Source of the DNA: Bursaphelenchus xylophilus
Lineage: Eukaryota; Nematoda; Chromadorea; Rhabditida; Aphelenchoididae
Assembly: GCA_904066235.2 (NCBI GenBank)
Contig: CAJFCV020000004.1
Span: 7,192,001-7,256,000, forward strand
Direction of reading: 5' to 3'
Length of the DNA: 64,000 bases
Translations under genes and position numbers: made by a program
Shown: positions 53,325 to 64,000 of the stretch, piece by piece
Numbering within the stretch: the first letter of the stretch is position 1
Layout of the letters: each line of letters begins with the position of its first letter
Notes under the pieces: model-generated
What the model was told of the DNA's origin: nothing
The model's input: only the letters and a program-made list of their open reading frames with translations
Database searches by the model: none

Positions 53325-56034
53325 TCAATTGATGTAGGGATTCTGCTCGAGGTACTTGTACTCGAAGATAAAGTTGTCCCGAGTCCTGATGGTCCACTTC
53401 TCGTAATCAAAGAAGAAATAACTTCCCTAAATTAAAAGTTAATATTTATCAAATTACTTACACTTTCATAATCAGCAGTCATCACCCGAGGATCACTTTT
53501 TCTTTGAAACCACATCAAAAATTTCTTGTGATACCTCCAAGATTGGTACTTCAAAGCTTTCGAGGCAAGGGTTTGAGCGTACGTGCCCTGACATTGAATA
53601 ATTATCATACATCAATTTAATCGATGTGAAAAAACATCTAAACAACATACCTCCATATAATAAAAGATAAAGAATAATGTCTCCTTCTCTAGCCTCGTGT
53701 AGAATTCGATTGTATCCATCTTTTCCAAAGGTCTCATCATCCACAAAGGAGAGCAATCATTCGATTTGTGATGGGGGAAATAACTTCTAACTCTCAAGTG
53801 ATCTGCCGGGATTGGGATATGCTTGGCGGCCTGCTCAATACACTTTGTGGCCTTCCTCTGTAACGCTGACATCGCCGTATTTGTTGTCACACCATATGCC
53901 GAGAATGGATTAATCTTTACCTAAAACAATACAATCAATAATGAAAAAAAATCTGTCCAATCATAAATCCACAAATATTTACCGTTCTAGGCTGTTGAAC
54001 GACACTCTGAGGTAAATGAATTGTGTTTCGAGTAAAATAATCGGATGGCTGTGGTTGTCCGACTGGAGGTGGTAATTGTTGGAAGACTTGATCTAGGAAT
54101 ATATAATTGGAGATCGCATAAACCATACCCGTTGGTGTCATATACGCGCTAAAGAAGTCCTCAGCGCGTGGGAAATCATTCAATTCTGGCTTTTCTTCTT
54201 CCATCGGCTCAATATTCTCCTTCATTTCGACGATAGGAGTGTTCGTTTCGATGGAATCATTATTCACAACAGTCCTATTTGAATCCGAAAACATACTTGA
54301 ATTCGATAAACCGGGGTTGTCAGATCGACAAAGGGTCGGCTGTGGTCGGACCGGTTCGGATAATTTCTCCGGTTTCTTGTTTTGAGAACTAAAACAGTAC
54401 CAAAAAAAAACATAAATTTAATACCTGTCAGAGCCTGCAGCAGCATTGGCAACCTTGATAACAGCACTGTACTTCATTTCCGATGTTGTGGATGGAAGAG
54501 AAGACCCGGCAGGTTTTGGGGGAGTTGGCCCCAATATAGAACTGAACAGAAAACTAAACAATCGTAGATAACATACTGATGCGACCCAAATGAAGATTTA
54601 GGGGTGCTGGAAATATGAGGCATTGATCCCGTAGACTTTGAGGCCGATGTTGGCTTCTGAATATCCTTGGGTTTCGTTTTCTCCACTGCAATAACTTCGC
54701 AAAAGTTTCAATTATCCATTAATCTTACTTTTCTCCTCATCGATTGGTGGAAGATTCACCTTCCCAAGCTGATCAATGTATTCGTTCAATCCAAGCTCTT
54801 CATAAATATCATCTGGCTCCAGGTCCAGGGGATCATCGTCATTTTCGGGATCCAACGCTTCGACATACATGTCCAAGGCTTCCATTAACTTTTCCTGTAC
54901 ATCTTCATACTGTAACTTCTCGTTCAATAGCAATCTCATACAAACTTCGAGGTTATCCATGTGGAAATTGACTCTTTCCAAATGTTTCTTCAGAACATCT
55001 GTCTGAAATAACATACGATTATTTTTCGTGAATAGTTGCCGACTTCTACAGGGTTTTTTAAGGAATATAAAAAAATCTGCGAATATCTTTGTGCCTTTGC
55101 AGCCTTCCAAACAGTTTCAATGATTTTAAAATTCGTTTTAGAGTATGTTAAAAAAATTTCCTGCCTCGGCGGAGAAAAAGTCTCCGCCGAGTCCCGTCAA
55201 GCTACCGAGATTAACAGACTAGGTCTTACCAGATGCATCAAACTTAATGTCATCCGTAGTTAAGCCGTCTGGGTTTTGTAATAAGATGTAATTTTCAAAA
55301 AAATGTCAAGTGTCTCCCTTGTATAAAAACATGTGCAATCTTACCTCATCGTCCGATCCGTTTTTCCTTCCACCTTTCTTATTCTTTTTCTTCTTCTCTC
55401 CACCATTCTCGCCTGATAAAACCTCCAACTTGGACTCTGTTCGGTCAATTTCATCTTGGATACATCTAATCTTGGCCTGAAACGCAATTTAGATAATAAA
55501 AAACATGGCTCACCTTCAACCATTCAATAACTTCCGCCTTTTCTTTCTCTTTCGGATCTACCTTCTCCTCGATCGACAGCCCAATTTTGCTATGAGGTTT
55601 TGTTTTGTTTTCCCTCTCAATGTCTTTGAACAATTCCATCTTCGTTTCAATCAACCTTCGATAAGTGTTGAGCTTCTCCTTGTCCTAAAATAACGAAAAT
55701 TTACAATTCTTTGGATGATAATTTAATTTATTTACCTTAATCTCAGGCGATCCTTGCCAATTCTTCACTTGGTCCCTGAGCCTTTGAAGCTTCTTGATCT
55801 CCTTCTTAAGATCCTCTTGGCATTTGTCCTTCATGTTGTCTGCCGTCGCTTCGTTGAGCTTCTTGATCATGTCTTCGAATAACTCCAGACCTTCATCAAT
55901 CTAAAACGATTAAACGAATATGCAAATCAATTATTTTATGATGTCCATGATCAATCTGGGTAATACAATCAGGAGCGCACCTTTTTGAAGCATTTGTCTA
56001 TCTCCACCATCAACTTCCGCTTTTCGGCGGCCAT
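53325..56034 (-). CDS. ntl-3: CCR4-NOT transcription complex subunit 3
   Basis: Scaffold subunit of the CCR4-NOT deadenylase complex, acting in mRNA decay and translational repression. Exons: 56034-55981, 55900-55736, 55684-55514, 55476-55345, 55002-54729, 54685-54577, 54541-54425, 54388-53983, 53920-53651, 53587-53462, 53426-53325; 641 residues. The N-terminal coiled-coil Not3 domain (about 1-240) starts [18 protein letters not shown] and contains [20 protein letters not shown] low-complexity Ser/Pro linker follows, and the C-terminal NOT box (about 490-641) contains [29 protein letters not shown] and [14 protein letters not shown]. Somewhat shorter than human CNOT3 because the linker is reduced. 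A TTTTTTAG acceptor just before the start codon suggests a spliced or trans-spliced leader. Three introns are only 35-36 nt. The symbol is that of the C. elegans orthologue. Confidence 0.95.
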
Positions 56035-58778
56035 CTTTCATCAATAATATCTAAAAAATACAAAAATTATTATTAAACGCCAATTTCAATAAATAGTCCA
56101 AAGCATCAAACGCTAACGAAATTACGTCCTGAAGATTTTGGAAACTCAAAAACACAGTAGTCTCGTTCATCCAAAGTATTCAACTTTCGAAATTTTTTCG
56201 AAACTAACAGAGACCGCTTACAAAAAATGGATTAGGTCGTAATCTCGCTTCGTCTTCCGAGAAAATCGACTTCAAATTCTCAGCTTACAGTGTAAATCTT
56301 ACCCGGCAAACTGCGACCGAGCTTCTGCAAGCTGCAAAACATGGGTAATTGTTTCTTTTACTCTGCGAATTACTGTATGGCAAACGGTTTGAATGTCAAT
56401 TCCAGACACGTTTTAAGTCTACTGTATCTTTTTTAGTAGACTCATGTAAACACAGGAGACAGGCAACTTTGACTACAATAGTTATGCCCTTTGGTTTGAT
56501 GTTGCACTTTTGATGTTGAGTGTAAAGTTGTCGTTCTTTGTTCATGCTATCGCTATTCGTTTTACAATCACTGTTCCATATATTCATTGATTACAAGCTG
56601 TGTTATCATATTACACATGGCTTCCATTTTCTAGAATTTTACCACGCAACATGGTGCCTATGCCTTTCAAATTAACGAATTTTTTTGGTTTCGAATTTGT
56701 CTTCAACTAACTTTATTCGACTTGAGAGGTCTGAAAAGTTTCATGTCGAATCAAAATTCCGATTAATCAACGATCAGGCCGTCTACAGTTATTATTTTTG
56801 ATGGAAGAGAGAGACTACTGTTGACTGAGAACTGTTTACTCTCTAAATTTGATAAGTTTGCACTATTAGCTGTCTTTGCTGCCGCCATTCTTTGTTGGTC
56901 ACATTTCCTTACAAGCGACTCACGTAATGTTGCGTTCGGTGGTACAATGATTCTGCCTTTGTATTATCGAATTATGTGTTGACGAGGAAGCGGCGACTGA
57001 CTTGCAACTTGCCCACAACCGTTAACGTCGGCCAGTGAATTGGTGCTTAGTTCATCGAACTGCTCTTTGGATACGGTCATCAGATCAGAGATGTCAAGAG
57101 ATTTGAAGAACGGAAAATGATGACAAAAACGTGTTCTTAGTATATAGTTTGATGATAATTTATTATAATCGTATTAAAGGGCTATGGCTAGGTGCAGTTA
57201 AGATGCTGTAACACAATACGACTTTTTGTTGGAAAAAAGGTCGTATATACAGACTTGCAGGGGCAACGAAGACTGGCAGAATGGCACTTCTTGGTGCATT
57301 ACATTACATTTCCAAGTTCAGATTTGAAATTCGTCAAAGTGAAGGGAATTACACTGGTATCTTACCGCATCAATCGGAACAGACTTGTTTTTGAAAAGTT
57401 TTGATTCAGAATAATATTAAAACTGTAAATGGAAAAAATGAAATGTTTAATCAAAATGAGTACTTATCAGTTTGTCGGGAAAAAAACGGTGGATCGTCGC
57501 GCCGGAAACACTTATCATCGCTTTGCGACGGTTGCCGAAGCTGGAGATTCGGTGCCCGACTGTACGCTTTTTTCAACGAGGCAAAACATTTTGCTGCGAC
57601 GAGTCGCCGTTATTTTCTCGACAGATTGATACAGAACTATGGAAAGAGTTGCAAAGATCCTTTCTTGTCTTTCGAGCGGACAGCAAATTACAAAATAAAA
57701 TGATACGAAACTTACTAAGGTACCCCGTTTGAATCCCAAAATTGGCTTTAATCAAACGTGTTCTGATAAGATGTTCCAACTGTGTCTACAGTATTATTGG
57801 AGAACAAAATCGATGGCTTTCTTATGGTTACAACACAAACACCCAAAACCATTCTAAAAATGATTTATTTTGAAGTGAAGGTGAGCGCTTTCCCGACGGA
57901 ATAGATTTATTGTCTGTTGTGATCAGACTTATTTTTTAAAACATCAAAATTTGCAGAAAGAGAGCAACACCATAAGAGATTCGAATAGCGGCTCGCGGAA
58001 TTGAGAACAAACCTGTAAATTTGGAGCTGACATTTTGAAAAAAAAAGGAATGTGGACTATGTAGATCACACCAAATTTTTTCTGAAATCTTACGACTGCA
58101 TCACTCCTTTCGGTGGTAAAACAAAGACAATGACTTTTAAGCGTCAAGGCGTTCATTATTTTCCCGACGTCATACAGATGATCTGCTATTTATCCATCCC
58201 TTTTGGGCCAGCCATTTGGTAGTTTGCAAACAGAAATTCGATCAGCTCAAAATGAAACGCGTATTCAAAGTGCAACAAACTTGAAAAACAACTAATTAAG
58301 CAAGATGAAATTGTAAATTTGTTAACGTCGAAAAATTGTTTCTTTTTTGGTTGCCCGAGTTGTTTTTGACTTACCGTAGCATTCGGCAGACAGTCTTGTT
58401 GCACCTCTTTCGTCACAATTCACACAATCATAGACACATCACAGAACGTTCTGAGTTTGTATTAAGACAATTTCAGGGACTTGGAATACAAATGTTTCTT
58501 TTTTAATTATTTGACACGCTTAAACGCTACTTTAACAGTTTTAAATTATCGAACACGGTCTGGTAATCCGCAAACTAAATGTTGCGCGCGTTTCTTCCGT
58601 GTAAAACTCTTATTGAATCAGAAATTTAATTGAATCCCCCTTTTCTCAAAAAACCCAATCAATTGGATTCATCAATATTCCGAGGAAAGGCCCGCCCCGG
58701 ATGATACCGTGATTTTGATGGTTACGCAACTTCTGTTTGTCGACTTTTTACACTTTAAATTGCTTGTTTTGAACCCAG
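56035..58778. other. Intergenic stretch, no supported gene
   Basis: It holds the upstream region of the CCR4-NOT gene on one side and that of the phytanoyl-CoA hydroxylase gene on the other. The GC-richer part at 57480-57660 has overlapping open frames on both strands but no conserved motif, signal peptide or matching exon borders. Confidence 0.4.
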
Positions 58779-58786
58779 TATAAATA
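58779..58786 (+). promoter_or_regulatory. TATA box of the phytanoyl-CoA hydroxylase gene
   Basis: TATAAATA lies about 60 bp before the start codon at 58840, leaving a leader of roughly 30 nt. Confidence 0.65.
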
Positions 58787-58839
58787 ACTCTGAAACCCAA
58801 AGAAGTCTACCAGAGATAGGTCAAGTGTAATTACCGAAC

Positions 58840-60137
58840 ATGTCTTTGCAAACTGCTCAAAGTACGGGGGAGACCAGAAGATGCAATATGGAGTCGCCTT
58901 ATACTGAACAAGTAAGATATTTATCATCTTTTATGCTGACTATAATTATTTACATCTATTAAATGTTTCTTTTTAGGCTCAAAATGCCTTTTATCCAAAG
59001 GGAAAGGTTCTTACTCCAGAACAAAAGCAATTCTACGCTGATAATGGGTTCCTGATCATCAAGAACTGCCTAAGTCGATCTGAACTTGACAAGTATCGTA
59101 GACATTTTCAAAATGTCTGTCAAGACCCGAAGATCCTTCCAATCGAAACATTGCTTATGAACGATGTTTGTACGGCCAAGAAAACGAGAGAGCGCAATGA
59201 AAATACAATCCTGAGACTTCAGGATTTCAACAATGACCCAGTTTTCTTCCAGTATTGCCAGCATCCAGTGGTGAGAATTTTAACTTGAGTTAATGGCCTT
59301 TCAGGTTCGATTTGTAATTTCTTTTTTCCAGATCCTCGATATTGTCCAAGACCTCATCGGAAAAGGTGAAAAATCGAATTTAATGGCAATGCACACCATG
59401 CTGATCAATAAACCTCCAGATGTCGAGAAGACCTTGTCCTCCAGACATGCTCCACATCAAGATGAATACTTTTTCCCATTTGGGTAAGCGTTTAACTCAA
59501 CTTTTGAAGGCTTATTGTTAATGATGAGACTTTTGATATATCTTTCCAGCCCCTCCGATTACATAACTTGCGCCTGGACAGCCATTGACCGTTGCACCAA
59601 AGAGAACGGGACTCTCTTTGTCTACCCGGGTACCCACAAACTTCACAATCAGCCCCATGGATATCCAAATTGGGAGAATGGAGTGAACAAAGTCTTCCAG
59701 CAAATTCTAACTGTTGATTTGGACAAGCTCCCCTCGATTGATGTGGAGGTGGAACCCGGGGATACTGTATTCTTCCATCCCAATCTGATTCATGGGGCTG
59801 GTCCCAATCTCTCAGATGGATTCAGGAAGACCATCTCCTGTCATTATGCGAATGCTGATGAATGCAGATATATTGATGTCTCGGGAACTTATCGAACGGC
59901 AGTTGCAGATGAAGTTGTAGAGATGTTTAATGGAAGGTACAAGAAGATTGGGATCCCATTGGCGAGGGATTGGGCTGTAAGTTGAATACTACATCATTTT
60001 TTTCTTGCAGGCAGCTGTGTTTTCAAAATATTTTTTTTTCGAGCGAAGTTCTATGTAAATATATAACTTTCAAAAATTTTCAGCACTTGTGGAGAATGAG
60101 AGCCCGACCAGTCAACGCGAGACGAGCCCATCTTTAG
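58840..60137 (+). CDS. Phytanoyl-CoA 2-hydroxylase (peroxisomal alpha-oxidation)
   Basis: Fe(II)/2-oxoglutarate oxygenase that hydroxylates phytanoyl-CoA at carbon 2, the first step of alpha-oxidation of 3-methyl-branched fatty acids. Exons 58840-58911, 58977-59270, 59332-59483, 59550-59976 and 60084-60137 give 332 residues (human enzyme 338). Iron ligands are visible as H164-x-D166 in [11 protein letters not shown] and H254 in NLIHGAGPN; the 2-oxoglutarate arginine is R265 in [11 protein letters not shown], spaced 11 residues from H254 as in the human enzyme. The C-terminal region WRMRARPV also matches the human end. There is no N-terminal PTS2-like presequence; the protein ends AHL, which fits the PTS1 consensus [SAC][KRH][LM]. 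AATAAA at 60215-60220. Confidence 0.95.
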
Positions 60138-60541
60138 ATACTAAAACCAAGATTACACTAATACGGTTACATTCTGTTGAACTAGACTGGCTTCTTTGTA
60201 CATTAACATTATTGAATAAATTCCTCATCTTATCTTTTCCATCCACAATCACATCTTTATTTCCAAAAAAAATATATCTACAAAACAGAGACAAACACGA
60301 ACACACAACATTCACAGGCCCGAAATACCTGTCTCTATAGAATTGTACATGACAGCTACCATGTATTTGCGAAGCGGATAATAGCCTAAGGCTACAAAAA
60401 CAAAGTAGAAAGGGCTAATAATTACACATGGTTATTAATATGTATAGATAGCATATTAGAATTACAAAACTGAGCCGGTCGGAATACGACAATCACCGTG
60501 ATATAAATATATCAATCGAGAGGGGATGCTTTGTAAAAGCT
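60138..60541. other. 3' flanks of two convergent genes
   Basis: It contains the poly(A) signal of the phytanoyl-CoA hydroxylase gene at 60215-60220 and, on the minus strand, an AATAAA at 60262-60257 that could serve the alanine-rich gene. No gene seen. Confidence 0.45.
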
Positions 60542-61471
60542 CTAGAAGGCCATGATGGAGGCGGCGAAGACGAACAAAGCGGAGCTCAAGTAGAAGGTCG
60601 TGGCTGCGTTTTGGACGGCGTCGGCGGCTTTCTCAGCTGCGCTCTTTGCAGAGTCTGGAAAACAGATGTCTTAGCTTTATATAACGTTAGTTTGGTCAGT
60701 AAAATATTATCTTCCATTTATGCAAAAAATGAATAATCACCAAATTCCCTTTTGACGTCTAATGCGCTCAAAAAATACTAGTCCTTCCGGAAAGTCGCCG
60801 GACTGAAATCGGCGACATGCACTCCGCGAAAACGAAATTTCACTTTGCACCGTGCAATTTTTGGCTTTTTGCACTGTGCAATAGGCTTTTTCGAGCTGTC
60901 GCTTGCACCCTGAGTTTTTTCTCACAGTGCATGTCGCTGATTTCCGTCCGGCGACTTTCCGGAAGGACTAGTATTACCATATAGGGCCCTATTAGAAATA
61001 TTAATCGACCACTTTAACTTGTTGGGCTACTTACCAGCAGCGTTCGAAGCGGCATCAGCAACAGCTTCACCAGCATTTTGGGCGTGTTCCCCAGCAGCGG
61101 AGGCAGCATCAACCACGGCATCTCGGGCATCCGAAGCAGCGTTTGCGGCGGCATCAGCGGCATTTCCGGCAGCTTCTTTTACAGCGTCAAGAGTGGCCTG
61201 GTCACTCTTCTGGTTGGATGGGGCAGCTGAGGCAGCATCGACGGCTTCTTGAGTGAGGGCTGGGACGATCTTGTTCTCTTCTGTTGCGGGTTCTAAAACG
61301 ACATTTACTGTTATTCAAGGTTTATCCAAGAAAACAATTGTGATTACTGTCCCGACGTTCTACAATGTGTAAATCAGAGCTCTTACCAGCTGGGGCCACG
61401 GTGGTGGTTTCCTGAGCATAGACGCTGACGGCCAAAGCCAAGGCCAGAACAACAAAAACGGAGGTCTGCAT
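60542..61471 (-). CDS. Alanine-rich secreted protein, probably GPI-anchored
   Basis: Exons 61471-61387, 61292-61035 and 60654-60542 give 151 residues. Signal peptide MQTSVFVVLALALAVSVYAQ; a short Thr/Glu-rich part; a central region of about 85 residues built from alanine-rich heptad- or undecad-like units (DAVKEAAGNAADAAANAASD and similar) that should form an amphipathic helix; and a hydrophobic C-terminus (FYLSSALFVFAASIMAF) after a polar stretch, as in GPI-anchor signals. The helix resembles LEA-like or type-I-antifreeze-like low-complexity helices, which is resemblance of composition and not homology. Intron 2 contains the 201-bp inverted-repeat element at 60775. Confidence 0.8.
60775..60975. 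repeat. 201-bp inverted-repeat (MITE-like) element
   Basis: The ends are reverse complements over about 47 bp with a few mismatches, starting AATACTAGTCCTTCCGGAAA and containing GTCGCCGG and GACATGCACT. No coding content. It lies in intron 2 of the alanine-rich protein gene. Confidence 0.75.
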
Positions 61472-61883
61472 TCTGTGGGCGAAAGCGAAGGGAAACTAAC
61501 TGAGTTCGGCTGAAACTGCGCTCATTAACGAGAAACTTGAACATAAAAAGCGAGGAATAACACGAATAGTATTTGAATAGTAGTGTTAATTCCGTGAGCA
61601 ACTGTTTTTTGGAAGGGAACAGGCACAACGGTGACATAATCCGAAAGTAATCACGCCATGCCTAAGCCAATCTATCCGGGTAATCCCCTCGGGCAGTGTC
61701 GGTAAAAAAGAGGGCTGTAGATTGTTTGGGGATACTTTTTCTTCTGTTTTGTCCGTTATTACAATAAATAAAAAAAGTGCGTGATGATTACAAAAAATAG
61801 TATTATGTCTGGAATGGAGGGATAACGTGCAGAAAGAAGTAAAATGGAAATACCAGTAGTTTTCTGCCCTCATACAAATACTT
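61472..61883. other. Upstream region of the alanine-rich gene and 3' flank of the small secreted peptide gene
   Basis: Both neighbours are on the minus strand. No clear TATA box or poly(A) signal was found. Confidence 0.35.
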
Positions 61884-62132
61884 CTAAAGCCTTTGCAAAG
61901 TCGGAAAGGAAGTCAAACATCCAACATAACCATCACACAGCTGGAGACCTTGTTCATGTTGCAGAAAGTAAACATTATAATACGATGTCATTCCTTGCTG
62001 TGACTCTCTGAGAAGTTCAACTGTACCAGAATCCAGAGTCGTCTCTAATAAGCCCTCAGGGCGAATAATCGAACATGTCAGGATTATGAATAAGAAGAGA
62101 GGAAGTATAATACTTTGAACACCACGTAGCAT
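61884..62132 (-). CDS. Small secreted peptide
   Basis: A single-exon frame of 82 residues begins MLRGVQSIILPLFLFIILTC, a signal peptide. The mature part of about 60 residues is acidic, has two close cysteines (CDGYVGC) and no dibasic processing site. A TATA-like TTATAATT lies about 35 bp upstream (minus strand, near 62170). No family recognised; no clear poly(A) signal, so a further exon is possible. Confidence 0.45.
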   Translation of the reverse strand: MLRGVQSIILPLFLFIILTCSIIRPEGLLETTLDSGTVELLRESQQGMTSYYNVYFLQHEQGLQLCDGYVGCLTSFPTLQRL

Positions 62133-64000
62133 CAACCCAACCAACGAATGCTCGAAGGCTTGGCCAATTATAAGGCCCCCTCAACTTCTATGGGACACAT
62201 TAGCGTTTATTAATTCGCCCACCAGAAGCCGATTTGGCCAAGACTTTAAGAGACTTACACAAAGTAAAGCGAAGGCTCCATTACAAAGTTACGGAGGGAT
62301 ATGACAGGACTTTGTTTGTGCAAATAACTGACTCATTACTGCTTTCGATTGCGGCTCAAAATCATCTTATCTGATCCCCGGGATGAAAGAGCTATGAGAT
62401 CATCAAAATAACCACTAAATTCAGTTTAATATTGCATCAAAAAATGCGAAAACTTGAAAATTCAAATTCAAAGTTACTGACTTTTTCTTGATTCACATAG
62501 TCAAAGACATTACCAGTAGGATTAATCAAAACTATAAGCTCTAACTGACTATTGTAGTGTCTAGTTTTTATCTGGTTGCGCGATAAAAACTAGTTGAGAG
62601 GTGAGAGAACGGGTAATCCGAAGGATTAAATTGCTCACCGAGTAATAAAACTATTTGTAAATGGCTCTCTAATGGATTTTAATTTCGAAACGGAGAAAAG
62701 CCAGATGTTTGGGGATAAATGGAAGTAAAGTATACTAGAAGTGTAGAATTTGGAAAGAAAAGTAAAGGGAAAAGCTTTTTGATGACAATTAAGTTTGAAA
62801 CTGTTACCGATTACACGAAGATTATCAATCATGTAATTAGTGGACCATCCTGCGCTCCGAATATATCTTGACAAACCTGCAAACACTCTTGTCAAATCTC
62901 AAAAAAATATTTGCCCTGCAACCACTTATGTTTGTTCTCCCAAATACTCCATTTCAAGTGACAAAAAATCCCCTTTTTTAAGTGAACCGAATTATAACAA
63001 GCAATAAAGATGTGTAAAGATCACCGAAAAAGATGGCGAATGATAAGAGTTCCAGTTTTAGCGAGTCAAGAAAAGGCTAGCAGGTTCCACAATTTGGGGA
63101 ACGGAAGCGGGCAATTTAAATAGCAGCAATGGGTTTAAAGGCCATGTAATTGAGTCCGGAGATACGACAAAAGAACCTGTAAAAGGAGGGGAAAAGAACA
63201 GCAAATCATCGGAAGGAGGGTGGGCGAACGGAGTTTAATAATTTTGTCAAGTTAAAAGTGATCGTTTTGAACCTGGTTCCCTGGAAACGAGTAGTGTAAA
63301 GGACAGGAAAACGTGTATCTCACACAGTATTCTTTTTACAATGCTTTAACTAGATTTAAAAAAGTAATTTTGCTTTTCAAAGGAACATATTAGCCTGTAA
63401 TTAAAGTTCTTTTTCAAGTTTTACAGTATTTACTTCTAAGACTTTCTAAATTTAATTTTTTTCCTTTTGACCTCCCGCGATGACATTAGAAGATAAGTAA
63501 TGTCATTACTTCTTTGTCATCACCCCCCCCCCGAAAGCTATTAAAAACAGAATTCTTCATCATTTCCTTTTTTTCACCTTTCTTTCCCTTATATGGCAAT
63601 GTAGGCAGGCCCATACACAAGGTCATGGTTTGCAGAACTCTCGATAAAAACGGTAACAGTTACTAATAAAAATCAAGTACCTATGCCAAAAATATAATAT
63701 TGTTTTTTATATTAGTCGCACTTCTTTGACAAGATAAAATTTTTAAATCTGAGATCGGAAAGGATAAGAAAAAGGCCCCTTTCCGGCATAATATGGTCTG
63801 CAGGTCCAATTTTTAGAATTTAAATTCCGAAATCTGTGTCCTTTGGGGATGAGTCAGGAAGGCGGCGCTGCAAAAACAAGAACCGGCTGTTTATCCGATA
63901 TCTGCGCGACCATTCGTGTCGGCGGATCGTTTCGGCCAATGCCGACATTTCCATCTCCCCGCTCGCCCCTCAGCCAGTCTTTTTCGATTTTGTCCGAGAA
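62133..64000. other. Terminal stretch, no supported gene
   Basis: It contains a perfect 12-bp hairpin at 62561-62593 (CTAGTTTTTATC, nine loop bases, complement), a C10 run near 63525, and a GC-rich end (63840-64000) that could be the promoter or leader of a gene beyond the window. Confidence 0.35.

Noticed and set aside
57401..57732. Overlapping open frames on both strands in a GC-richer patch
   Set aside because: TTG or shifted starts, no motif, no splice borders; likely chance.
58186..58416. Minus-strand frame with a GTAAGTC donor inside
   Set aside because: Starts with GTG, and no acceptor or following exon gives a credible protein.

Overview
This window looks like nuclear DNA of a nematode. 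Its protein genes are split by many small introns (about 35-90 nt) with GTAAGT-type donors and TTTTCAG or TTTTAG acceptors. AATAAA polyadenylation signals follow several genes. The gene content also fits: a nematode-style serpentine receptor, a multi-disulfide insulin-like peptide, P-glycoprotein, signal-peptide tyrosine/proline-rich secreted proteins, and a phytanoyl-CoA hydroxylase with a C-terminal instead of N-terminal peroxisome signal. I cannot name the species. I joined exons by hand and checked that phases and totals divide by three.

Layout. Positions 1-11058 hold no gene I can support; this T-rich stretch lies upstream of, and may be intronic to, a plasma-membrane Ca2+ ATPase (11059-18922, +, 14 exons). 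That gene carries a nested antisense cysteine-rich secreted-protein gene in intron 7 and a decayed Tc1-like transposon in intron 8. From 19540 to 30098 there is a run of small genes: two secreted proteins (one weak), a divergent LC8-type dynein light chain, a proline-rich secreted protein with a symmetric cassette exon, a seven-transmembrane receptor, and two divergently transcribed paralogous Tyr/Pro-rich secreted proteins. A full ABCB/P-glycoprotein gene covers 31486-38970; its intron 3 is a 1.18-kb palindrome and its intron 9 a 1.2-kb inverted-repeat element with another nested in it.

From 41138 to 50478 lie a small unrecognised gene (-), an insulin-like peptide gene (+), an SLC18/VMAT-like vesicular transporter (+, with a mariner-like element in intron 4), and an aquaglyceroporin (-, with a palindromic element around a tRNA-like core in intron 3). 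After an empty 2.8 kb come the CCR4-NOT subunit 3 gene (53325-56034, -), phytanoyl-CoA hydroxylase (58840-60137, +), an alanine-rich secreted and probably GPI-anchored protein (60542-61471, -), and a small secreted peptide (61884-62132, -). The last 1.9 kb looks non-coding.

The genes do not form one pathway. Recurring themes are membrane transport (Ca2+ pump, ABC exporter, vesicular amine carrier, glycerol/water channel), secreted or cuticle-type proteins, and a high load of intronic inverted-repeat DNA that would fold into long double-stranded RNA in the host pre-mRNAs. The best candidates for something undescribed are that set of hairpins, the tRNA-like core held between 111-bp inverted repeats, the nested antisense gene, and the eight-cysteine insulin that still has a C-peptide.
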